Part shown: positions 1-5,948 of the stretch, in pieces | Position numbering within the stretch: position 1 is the stretch's first letter | Layout of the letters: each line of letters starts with the position of its first letter | Source of the DNA: Anaerolineales bacterium | GTDB lineage: Bacteria > Chloroflexota > Anaerolineae > Anaerolineales > UBA11657 | NCBI GenBank assembly: GCA_947503585.1 | Contig: CANNEJ010000112.1 | Span: forward strand, 1 to 5,948 | Length of the DNA: 5,948 nucleotides | Direction: 5' to 3' | Notes under the pieces: generated by a model | What the model was told of the DNA's origin: nothing | Databases searched by the model: none | Seen by the model: only the letters and a program-made list of their open reading frames with translations | Translations under genes and position numbers: made by a program

Positions 1-775
1 CGGCCAATGGCATGTGGCGCGTAACCGGTGCGCTGGGCGCCGTGGCGCCGGGGGCCGCAGCGCGCGCTGCCTGCTGCGGATTTTTCCAGCTGCCAAAGTA
101 ACGCTCCACCAAAGCCACCGCGGCCTTCACTGTTACTCCGCCCACAATCACAAGCGACATGCCGGCCGGCCCGTAATGCGCAGCATGATATGCACTTAGA
201 TCCGCAGCGGTGATGGCTTGCACCGTATCGGGATAGCCATCGTCCTCATAACCATACGGGTGCTCCGCGCCGTACAGCGCATCGTAAAAGGCCATCGCCG
301 AAACTGCGCGTGTGTCGTGCGCGCGCAGCGCCAGGCTGGTGAGGATCTCGCCGCGCACGCGCTCAATGTGGTCGGCCGGAAAGGTTGGCGCCTGCAGCAC
401 TGCCGCGCCCAACTCCAGCAGCAGCTCCAGGTCTTCAGCCAGCGCCTTGCCGCCAACGCTCAGCGTGTGCACGCCGCTGGAGAAACCAAGGTTTGCACCC
501 GCCGCCTCCAGCCGCTCATAAATTTCGTCAAAGCTAAACTGCGCACAGCCGCGCTTGAGCATGTCCGCGGTAAAGCTCGCCAAACCCGCGCGCGCGCGCC
601 CCTCGTAAATTGCGCCCGCTTGCAGCGCGCCGTCCAGCACCACAGATGGGCTGCCCGGGCTCGCGCGCACCAGCACGCTGATGCCGTTTGGCAGAACAAC
701 GCGCGTGGTGTCATGCGGGCCAGGCAGCGCCGCAAGATTTAATTTAGAAGGTACCGTGTGTTTTTTGTTGGGCAT
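1..775 (-). CDS. M16-family peptidase-like protein, non-catalytic subunit (partial, C-terminus outside the window)
   Basis: Hand translation from ATG at 775 gives 258 open residues to the window edge. The fold is recognisable as M16 (pitrilysin/insulinase type): an N-terminal strand with LPNGISVLV (residues 28-36), then the helix that normally carries the zinc motif, then HPYGY (172-176) and a second strand MSLVIVGG (206-213). Where active members read HxxEH, this protein has S67-F68-T69-A70-D71 in the context GLASFTADMLKRG. Both histidines and the catalytic glutamate are missing, so it should not bind zinc or cleave peptides alone. A glutamate near the usual third-ligand position (E143) remains. 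There is no signal peptide, so it is probably cytoplasmic. It follows the active M16 gene by 53 bp on the same strand, the usual arrangement for two-subunit M16B enzymes. The start is well constrained: an in-frame TAG lies 12 bases upstream of the ATG. No Shine-Dalgarno is visible. The role as partner subunit is inferred. Confidence 0.87.
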   Translation of the reverse strand, partial: MPNKKHTVPSKLNLAALPGPHDTTRVVLPNGISVLVRASPGSPSVVLDGALQAGAIYEGRARAGLASFTADMLKRGCAQFSFDEIYERLEAAGANLGFSSGVHTLSVGGKALAEDLELLLELGAAVLQAPTFPADHIERVRGEILTSLALRAHDTRAVSAMAFYDALYGAEHPYGYEDDGYPDTVQAITAADLSAYHAAHYGPAGMSLVIVGGVTVKAAVALVERYFGSWKNPQQAARAAAPGATAPSAPVTRHMPLA

Positions 776-828
776 GCGATGATTGCGCTAGCACTGCGCC
801 AGCTGTTGGCGAATAGTTGGCGGCAGCC

Positions 829-2148
829 TCACGGGCGGGCTGCTGCCGCTGGGCTGGCTGCCGGCCGGTAGTTGCCCACAATGCGATTGGTGCGCGCGAG
901 ATAGCGCTTGGCAACCCGGTGAACATCTTCCGCCGTCACCGCCATCAGCCGCGGCAGGTAAGTGGCAAACCAGGTATGGTCGTCAAGAATTTCTGCAAAG
1001 CCATACCAGAAACCAAGGTTGGATACGCTCTCCGCACTGTAAGCAAAAACGGCTTTGGCTTGCTTGGCAGCTTTCGCTAGCTCAGTGGCCGTTGGCGCTT
1101 CTGCCACAATGCGGTCAAGCTCCGCATCCAGTGCCGCCTCAACTTCTTCCGGTGTGCGGCCGTCGCGCACCACGCATGAGATACCGTACATGTACGGATC
1201 AATCGTGGCGGAGATGCCGCCGCTCACGTTTGCGGCCAGTTCCGTCAAAACTAACGCGCGGTACAGGCGGCTGGTTTTATTGCTCAGCCCGCCTCCAAAA
1301 ACATTTAACGAATTTCCGCCCGCCAGAATACTGTCGAGCATCACCAGCGGTAGAAAGTCCGGGTCGCGCGCGCCCGGAATGTGATAGGCCACTTCAAGAA
1401 AAGCAGTCTGCCCGTCGCCCGAAAGATGCACGCGGCGCTCACCGCGTTGCTGCGGTTCGGCGCGCGCAAACTGCTGCGGCGCTTTACCCGCCGGGATTTT
1501 GCCGAACAACTCGCGGATGCGCGCCAGCATTTGCGGTGCGCGAAAATCGCCCACAGCCACAACGATTGCGTTGTTGGGCACATAATGCTCGCGGTAGTGC
1601 TCGTACAAGTCCGCGCGCTGCATATTCTGAATATCTGTCTGGTCGCCCAGCACCTCATGGTGGTAGGGATGTACGCGGAACGCCGCCGCCTGCAGTTCTT
1701 CGCCGAGCAAAAACATCGGGCTGTTCTCCGCGCCCTGGCGCTCGGAGATGATGACGGTACGCTCGGAGTCCACGTCCGCCGGCTTGAAGCTGCTGTTGCG
1801 CATCCGGTCCGCTTCCAGGCGCAGCGCCAGATCAATGTCACTGGATGGCATTGTTTCGTAGTAGGTCGTCCAGTCCATGGAGGTCATCGCGTTCCACACG
1901 CCGCCGGTGCGTGAAACAGAGCGCTCCAGTGCGTCGGCCGGGAAGCGCGGCGTGCCTTTAAACAGCATGTGCTCCACCCAGTGCGAGGCGCCCGTGCGCC
2001 CGGTGCGCTCATTGCGCGAGCCCACGCGGTACCACACCCAAAAGCTCACCACCGGAGCGGTGTGCATTTCGCGCAACAACACGGTCAGGCCGTTGGCCAG
2101 CCGCGTTTTTTGCACGAGCGGCTTAAGTGAGTTCTTCGGTTTTGCCAC
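829..2148 (-). CDS. M16-family zinc metallopeptidase, catalytic subunit
   Basis: This is a complete 439-residue protein, the normal length for a single-unit M16B peptidase with two homologous domains. The zinc site is intact: H56-W57-V58-E59-H60 (inverted HxxEH) with likely third ligand E136 in IISERQG, 76 residues after H60, which is the family spacing. Other family marks are LANGLTVLL (17-25), WYRVGSRNE (39-47), HPYHHEVLG (160-168) and the C-terminal domain signature FGGGLSNKTSRLYRAL (284-299). The stretch after it, VLTELAANV (300-308), lacks the Arg/Tyr pair that binds substrate in one-chain members, so that pair may sit in the partner encoded at 775-1. No signal peptide or membrane segment is seen, so it should be a cytoplasmic oligopeptidase; the substrate is unknown. 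The GTG start at 2148 lies inside the 3' end of ugd (26-bp overlap), suggesting translational coupling. A second in-frame GTG at 2115 (codon 12), just after the ugd stop, is a possible alternative start. The C-terminal tail is Ala/Pro-rich. Confidence 0.93.
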   Translation of the reverse strand: MAKPKNSLKPLVQKTRLANGLTVLLREMHTAPVVSFWVWYRVGSRNERTGRTGASHWVEHMLFKGTPRFPADALERSVSRTGGVWNAMTSMDWTTYYETMPSSDIDLALRLEADRMRNSSFKPADVDSERTVIISERQGAENSPMFLLGEELQAAAFRVHPYHHEVLGDQTDIQNMQRADLYEHYREHYVPNNAIVVAVGDFRAPQMLARIRELFGKIPAGKAPQQFARAEPQQRGERRVHLSGDGQTAFLEVAYHIPGARDPDFLPLVMLDSILAGGNSLNVFGGGLSNKTSRLYRALVLTELAANVSGGISATIDPYMYGISCVVRDGRTPEEVEAALDAELDRIVAEAPTATELAKAAKQAKAVFAYSAESVSNLGFWYGFAEILDDHTWFATYLPRLMAVTAEDVHRVAKRYLARTNRIVGNYRPAASPAAAARP

Positions 2149-3454
2149 TGCCGTCGTAGCCGCGCCCGACGCCGCGGTAATTAAACCCGTGCGCCTTCAT
2201 CACGCCGGCTGCATACACGTTGCGCCCGTCAATCAGAATATTGTTGCGCATCGCCTTAAGCATGCGTGCAAAGTCCAGTTGTTTGAACTCGTTCCACTCG
2301 GTCACCAGCACCAAGGCATCGCAGCCCTCAGCCAGCTCGTACGGGTTTTCAGCGTAGTGCACGGCGGGCGCTGCGCGGCGCGCGTTTGGCATGGCCACGG
2401 GGTCATAGGCGCGCACGGCGGCGCCCGCAGCCAGCAGCTCGCTGGCAATATCCAGCGCGGGTGCATCGCGGATGTCGTCTGTGTTGGGCTTGAACGCCAC
2501 GCCCAGCAGGCCAATCGTCTTGCCCTTCAACTTGCCGCCCAGCAGCTCGCGCAGCTTTGCGCCCACCTTGCGGCGCGCATCGGCGTTGATCTCCATCACA
2601 GAGTTCAGCAGCTGCGGGTGGCGCCCCTTCTCACTGGCCATGTGTGCCAGCGCCTGCACATCCTTGGGAAAGCAGCTGCCCCCGTAGCCAATGCCGGCAT
2701 CCAAAAAGCTGGCGCCAATTCGCTTGTCATACCCCATTCCAATCGCCACTTCTTTCACGTCTGCGCCCAGCGCTTCGCAAATGTTTGAGATTTCGTTGAT
2801 GAATGAAATCTTGGTGGCGAGAAAAGCATTTGAAGCGTACTTGATCATTTCTGCCGTGCGCAAATCAGTGACAACGATTGGCGCGCGCAGCGAGAGGTGC
2901 AGCTGCGCAACGCGGTCTGCAGCCTCGCGGTGCAAAGACCCCAGCACCGTGCGGTGCGGGTTCATAAAGTCTGCAATTGCGCTGCCCTCGCGCAGAAATT
3001 CCGGGCAGGACACCACCCAGTAATCTATGGGCTCCGGCTGGTTTTCGCGCAAGATGCCTGCCACCCAGTCACCGGTGCCCACTGGCACAGTGGATTTGTT
3101 GACGATGATCAGCGGGGCGCGCATGGTGCGGGCAACTTCAATTGCGGCCTGGCGCACGTACTGCAGGTCAGCCTCTCCGTCCACGCCCGATGGCGTGCCA
3201 ACTGCAATGAATGCAAACTCGGCGCCAGCTAATGCTTCAGCATAGCTGGTTGTAAAGCGCAGCCGGCGTGCCTCCACATTGCGCTGCACCAACTCAGCCA
3301 GGCCCGGCTCGTAAATTGGCAGCTGCCCGCGGTTAAGGTTGGAAACGCGTTCGGGGTCAATGTCAACGCAGCAAATATTATTGCCAAGGTCGGCGAAGCA
3401 GGTGCCGGTAACCAATCCCACATATCCGCACCCGATGACGGTTATATTTTTCAT
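2123..3454 (-). CDS. ugd: UDP-glucose 6-dehydrogenase
   Basis: The protein is complete at 443 residues, typical of the bacterial family. It oxidises UDP-glucose twice with NAD+ to give UDP-glucuronate, a cytoplasmic precursor of capsule, exopolysaccharide and modified glycolipids. The N-terminal Rossmann domain has GCGYVGL (8-14) and an acidic residue, D31, at the end of the second strand for the NAD ribose. NKSTVPVGTG is at 119-128 and PEFLREG at 151-157. The central helical region has EMIKYASNAF (202-211), with K205 and N209 matching the active-site Lys and Asn. The nucleophile is C261 in GYGGSCFPKD (257-266), with D265 beside it. The UDP-binding C-terminal domain has VAFKPNTDDIRDAP (319-332), followed by YDPVAMPNA and TEWNEF. 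All catalytic residues are present, so it should be active. The ATG at 3454 gives a natural N-terminus (MKNITVIGCG). It is first in the minus-strand group. UDP-N-acetylmannosamine dehydrogenase is a sister family, but the motifs fit Ugd better. Confidence 0.97.
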   Translation of the reverse strand: MKNITVIGCGYVGLVTGTCFADLGNNICCVDIDPERVSNLNRGQLPIYEPGLAELVQRNVEARRLRFTTSYAEALAGAEFAFIAVGTPSGVDGEADLQYVRQAAIEVARTMRAPLIIVNKSTVPVGTGDWVAGILRENQPEPIDYWVVSCPEFLREGSAIADFMNPHRTVLGSLHREAADRVAQLHLSLRAPIVVTDLRTAEMIKYASNAFLATKISFINEISNICEALGADVKEVAIGMGYDKRIGASFLDAGIGYGGSCFPKDVQALAHMASEKGRHPQLLNSVMEINADARRKVGAKLRELLGGKLKGKTIGLLGVAFKPNTDDIRDAPALDIASELLAAGAAVRAYDPVAMPNARRAAPAVHYAENPYELAEGCDALVLVTEWNEFKQLDFARMLKAMRNNILIDGRNVYAAGVMKAHGFNYRGVGRGYDGSGKTEELT

Positions 3455-3481
3455 TTACGATTGTCTGAGCGCTAAAGGTCC

Positions 3482-3490
3482 ATGATACCA
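3482..3490 (-). promoter_or_regulatory. Candidate extended -10 promoter element for ugd
   Basis: Read on the minus strand, this is TGGTATCAT, an extended -10 (TGn followed by TATCAT, five of six matches to TATAAT). It would start transcription about 35 bases before the ugd ATG. No good -35 lies 16-18 bases upstream, which is tolerable for an extended -10 promoter. A second minus-strand possibility is TATAAA at 3520-3515. Seen in sequence only; activity is inferred. Confidence 0.35.
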
Positions 3491-3516
3491 CAGCAATAAA
3501 TCTGAGAGCGCGAGTT

Positions 3517-3522
3517 TATAAT
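3517..3522 (+). promoter_or_regulatory. rnz: Candidate -10 box (perfect TATAAT) for the RNase Z gene
   Basis: A perfect TATAAT lies 63 bases before the chosen rnz start. The best-spaced -35 position (3494-3499, CAATAA) is a poor match to TTGACA. A transcript would begin near 3528-3530, downstream of the upstream in-frame ATG at 3526, which supports the internal ATG at 3586 as the real start. It sits between divergent genes, where a promoter is required on this strand unless there is read-through. Confidence 0.45.
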
Positions 3523-3585
3523 GGCATGGGTGATCTTCTGGGCAGTGCGGCAAGCCGTGCGTTGCTTTACCGGATACCCTTTAGC

Positions 3586-4518
3586 ATGTTCGAAATTCTT
3601 TTTCTGGGAACATCAGCTTCCGCACCTTCTGTGCACCGCGGATTGACTGCAAACCTTGTGATGCATCAGGAGCACCGCTTTCTGGTGGATTGCGGCGAGG
3701 GCACCCAGCGTCAAATCCTGCAAAGTGGCTGTGGCTTCAAGCGCCTCGACAAAATTCTCATCACGCACGGGCATCTCGATCACATTCTGGGTCTTGGTGG
3801 TTTGCTTTCAACCCTGACGCGCTGGGAAGCCGTGGAGAAGGTGGAAATTTTTGCTGGCCACACGGCACTGGAGCGCATCCGCGATCTTCTCTTCCAAGTT
3901 GTTTTTCGCGGCGAGCGCGCACAATTTAACATCGAGCTGATCCCGTTGGAGACCGGGGTTGTGTTTGATAGCAAGTTATTTTCGGTGCGTGCATTTCCGG
4001 TCAGCCATCGCGGTTCTGATTGTTATGGCTTTGTTTTTGAGGAGAAGGAGCACCGTCCGTTCTTGAACGACCGCGCTGATGCACTGAATGTGCCTTTCGG
4101 GCCGGAGCGCAGCCAGCTTGTGCGCGGGCTGCCAGTAACGCTGGCTGATGGCCGCTTGGTGCTGCCCGCGGAGGTACTTGGTCCTGTGGTATCCGGAACC
4201 AAACTTGTGTATGTCGGCGACGCCGGCCGTACAGACAACTTGGTAGAGCACTGCCGCAACGCGGACGCGCTGGTGATCGAGGCCACTTACATCGAGCAAG
4301 AACATGATCTCGCAAAAAGTTTTCAGCACCTTACGGCGCAGCAGGCGGCCACACTTGCATTGGAGTCCGGCGTGCAGCAGCTGTTGCTCACGCATGTCTC
4401 GCGCCGCTATCGCGAGCGCGATATTCTTGCAGAAGCGCAGGCCGTCTTCCCGAACGTTTCCGTTGCGCGTGACATGGACCAGGTTCAGGTGCGCCGCGCC
4501 GCCGATGCTCCGGCCTGA
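3586..4518 (+). CDS. rnz: Ribonuclease Z (tRNA 3'-processing endonuclease)
   Basis: This is a metallo-beta-lactamase fold protein of 310 residues, the usual size of short-form RNase Z. It cuts precursor tRNAs 3' of the discriminator base so that CCA can be added or exposed. Features in order: the RNase Z opening FLGTSASAPS (6-15), DCGEGTQ (35-41), metal motif H61-G-H63-L-D65-H66, ligand H141 in VSHRG, and an insertion at about 155-200 corresponding to the flexible arm that grips the tRNA elbow. These are followed by the bridging ligand D212 in VGDAGRT, EATY (232-235) with the HLT loop (248-250), and H270 in LTHVSRRY. All seven metal-binding residues are present. I chose ATG 3586 over an in-frame ATG at 3526. 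The shorter form begins directly with the first beta strand as homologues do, and the extra 20 residues resemble nothing in the family. Neither start has a Shine-Dalgarno. The next gene follows after 31 bp on the same strand and may be co-transcribed. Confidence 0.95.
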   Translation: MFEILFLGTSASAPSVHRGLTANLVMHQEHRFLVDCGEGTQRQILQSGCGFKRLDKILITHGHLDHILGLGGLLSTLTRWEAVEKVEIFAGHTALERIRDLLFQVVFRGERAQFNIELIPLETGVVFDSKLFSVRAFPVSHRGSDCYGFVFEEKEHRPFLNDRADALNVPFGPERSQLVRGLPVTLADGRLVLPAEVLGPVVSGTKLVYVGDAGRTDNLVEHCRNADALVIEATYIEQEHDLAKSFQHLTAQQAATLALESGVQQLLLTHVSRRYRERDILAEAQAVFPNVSVARDMDQVQVRRAADAPA

Positions 4519-4549
4519 CTATTAGTTCCGCTCGCGGCGCGCGTCTGTA

Positions 4550-5948
4550 ATGGAAATCTCTGTGCTACTTCAACGCTGGTCTCGGTTCAGCAACCATCCG
4601 CGTTTCTCTCGAACGGTGGTGATTTTATTGTTCGCCCTAATTTTTGCGCAGATTGTATTTTGGCAGCCGTTCTATGGAGTAATGGATGACGCCGGCTACC
4701 TGACTGGGATGCTGCCCGCAATGCGTCAGACAGGGCTGTGGGCCGCAATGCAGGAGTGGGGCGGTGCGGGCGCGGCTTCATGGGGTTTCTTTCGTCCAGT
4801 TCACCCAGTTATGGTTTGGCTGATTTACTCCGTGGGTGAGGCCTATGGCCCCGTTATCTTTTATCTGTTTAATGCCGCAATTGTTGTGCTTGCACTGTAC
4901 GTAAATGCCGTAATACTTGCGCGAATTTGTGGCGCGGATCGGTGGCAGATTTTGCTTGGCATTTTGGCTTTTCCGTACACCATTGACTTGTTCATGCATC
5001 CAAGTTTGCAGGAAAAGCCAGTGTTAATCTTTGGCGCATTTCTCTTGTTCGCTGCGTTCAATCCGCGGTCGTCGTTTGTTATGCAAATTGCCGCAATTAC
5101 TTTGTGGGGAATCTTGGGTATCTCATCCAAGCCCCAATTCTTAATTTATTTGGGGATGGCTGCTCTCGTGTTTGTTTCGCGGGAGCGGCTCGCCTCGGTG
5201 CGCGAACGCTTGACGCTTGCATACCTAATTGTGCTGTGCGTCGCTAGCGCAGCTTTGGTCGCCGGATTTGGAATGCGCGGCGGGTACACGTCCGGCGGCT
5301 ATAGCACGGCGAATGCAATCACGAACGCAAAGAGTGTTTACGGTATGTTTTATCTGTTGCTTATTACCGCGGGCATCGTCAAATTAGTCGTACCTGCGTG
5401 GCGCGCCCAAGCGGCATCGACGCTTCTGCCTCTCGCAGGCACTATCGCTTTCACAGCCATGCTGCTGCCATGGATGCTCTTTCACGGCTACATCCTTTCG
5501 GTCTCTGCGCCACTGGTTGCCGTCCTGGCACTGCAAATAGTGCCGCGCCAGCTGCGCTTTAGCAGTGTCGGTCTGGTTGTGTTGGCTGTGCTTGCTGCAG
5601 GAATGAGCACTTATCGCACCGCATCCATATTCTCCAAGCTGGGGGATATCCGCTACTTAGTAACCCATGGTAGTGAATTCGAGGCTGTGGGTATCAGTGA
5701 AATAGCGGTTCCGTGTATGGAAGGCAGCGGTGCAATCAACTCGTATCTGGCGGTGTTTGGCGGCACAAAACTTTCTGCCCGCTACCTCGAACCCGCTATG
5801 ACGATCGACCAGCAGGTGGTGTTCCACGCGCGCGGGATGTGCCCGCTGTCGCAGCAGCAACAAGTGGAAGCCGCTACCTGCTCGGAGCAGCTGTATTATT
5901 CCGGGCCGCTACCCGGTGATTTCAAACTTTCCCGTTATGTGTGCTTTG
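4550..5948 (+). CDS. Polytopic membrane protein, possible GT-C-type glycosyltransferase (partial, C-terminus outside the window)
   Basis: Reading from ATG at 4550 gives 466 residues without a stop to the window edge. An in-frame TAG at 4523-4525 and no other start before 4550 make this start firm, though no Shine-Dalgarno is seen. I estimate ten or eleven membrane segments by eye, at about 22-40, 85-98, 102-125, 133-147, 156-171, 176-191, 196-210, 221-241, 263-283, 290-309, 313-331 and 337-352; one or two of these may not span. After the first segment comes YGVMDDAGYL (42-51). An acidic pair in the first outer loop is a hallmark of GT-C glycosyltransferases, which transfer sugars from polyprenyl-phosphate donors. 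Residues 353-466 look soluble and probably extracytoplasmic, with cysteines at 389, 431, 444 and 465 that could pair. I do not recognise the exact family. An O-antigen polymerase-like or uncharacterised membrane protein is also possible. It follows rnz by 31 bp. Several stretches are clearly more AT-rich than the neighbouring genes, which may reflect membrane codons or transfer. Confidence 0.85.
   Translation, partial: MEISVLLQRWSRFSNHPRFSRTVVILLFALIFAQIVFWQPFYGVMDDAGYLTGMLPAMRQTGLWAAMQEWGGAGAASWGFFRPVHPVMVWLIYSVGEAYGPVIFYLFNAAIVVLALYVNAVILARICGADRWQILLGILAFPYTIDLFMHPSLQEKPVLIFGAFLLFAAFNPRSSFVMQIAAITLWGILGISSKPQFLIYLGMAALVFVSRERLASVRERLTLAYLIVLCVASAALVAGFGMRGGYTSGGYSTANAITNAKSVYGMFYLLLITAGIVKLVVPAWRAQAASTLLPLAGTIAFTAMLLPWMLFHGYILSVSAPLVAVLALQIVPRQLRFSSVGLVVLAVLAAGMSTYRTASIFSKLGDIRYLVTHGSEFEAVGISEIAVPCMEGSGAINSYLAVFGGTKLSARYLEPAMTIDQQVVFHARGMCPLSQQQQVEAATCSEQLYYSGPLPGDFKLSRYVCF

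Noticed and set aside
587..598. Six CG dinucleotide repeats, considered as a slippage site or Z-DNA tract
   Set aside because: It encodes a plausible GRARAG stretch just before the altered zinc motif. The frame is intact and GCGC-rich runs are common throughout the minus-strand genes.
218..742. A 174-codon plus-strand open frame rich in Arg, Ala and Gln
   Set aside because: It is antisense to the second M16 gene, whose frame gives a continuous recognisable M16 domain. The composition is typical of a shadow frame.
1..775. Possibility that the second M16 gene is a decayed pseudogene because its zinc motif is lost
   Set aside because: The frame is open for all 258 visible residues with conserved family strands. 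Loss of HxxEH in the second of a tandem M16 pair is a known functional pattern.
797..811. Perfect 5-bp hairpin (CGCCA/TGGCG with a 5-base loop) between the two M16 genes, considered as a terminator
   Set aside because: It is short, has no T-run on either side, and lies between two genes expected to be co-transcribed. It could be chance.
1877..2788. A 303-codon open frame on the plus strand opposite the start of the M16 gene and most of the second half of ugd
   Set aside because: It is antisense to two proteins with complete catalytic motifs, shows no domain or sensible composition, and long antisense frames are expected in GC-rich coding DNA.
4519..4549. GC-rich stretch after the RNase Z stop, considered as a terminator
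   Set aside because: There is no clear stem with a following T-run, and the 31-bp gap fits an operon junction better.
4861..5130. An 89-codon minus-strand frame opposite the membrane protein
   Set aside because: The plus strand is open for 466 codons with clear membrane segments, and the opposite frame has no recognisable motif.

Overview
The window holds five protein-coding genes and almost no spare DNA. Three lie on the minus strand (ugd, then two M16 peptidase-family genes) and two on the plus strand (an RNase Z, then a large membrane protein). The two groups diverge from a 131-bp intergenic region at 3455-3585. The first and last genes run off the window ends. Gaps between genes are 31, 53 and 131 bp, and ugd overlaps its downstream neighbour by 26 bp. 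I saw no tRNA, rRNA, insertion sequence, CRISPR array or convincing Rho-independent terminator.

The organism is bacterial and of moderate to high GC, with GC-rich coding on the minus strand. The wording of the RNase Z N-terminus, the UDP-glucose dehydrogenase and the HWVEH-type M16 peptidase reminds me most of Chloroflexota proteins. That is recollection of family sequences, not a search, so treat the phylum as a moderate-confidence inference. None of the five starts has a clear Shine-Dalgarno sequence.

Minus strand, in transcription order: 3454-2123 encodes a complete UDP-glucose 6-dehydrogenase that supplies UDP-glucuronate for surface polysaccharide. 2148-829 encodes a complete M16 metallopeptidase subunit with an intact HxxEH zinc motif. 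775-1 encodes the N-terminal 258 residues of a second M16 protein in which the zinc motif is replaced by SFTAD. The two M16 genes look like the catalytic and non-catalytic halves of a two-subunit M16B peptidase.

Plus strand: 3586-4518 encodes a complete RNase Z (tRNA 3' endonuclease) with all expected metal ligands. 4550-5948 encodes at least 466 residues of a polytopic membrane protein. It has an Asp-Asp pair in its first predicted outside loop and a cysteine-containing soluble C-terminal region, and may be a GT-C-type glycosyltransferase. Its base composition is more AT-rich in places than its neighbours.

Functionally the window combines sugar-nucleotide supply, a possible membrane glycosyltransferase, a soluble peptidase pair and a housekeeping tRNA processing enzyme. 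Ugd and the membrane protein could both serve envelope glycan synthesis, but they lie on divergent transcripts and the link is only suggestive. I did not find strong evidence for a new biological system. The best leads are the split M16 peptidase and the unidentified membrane protein.
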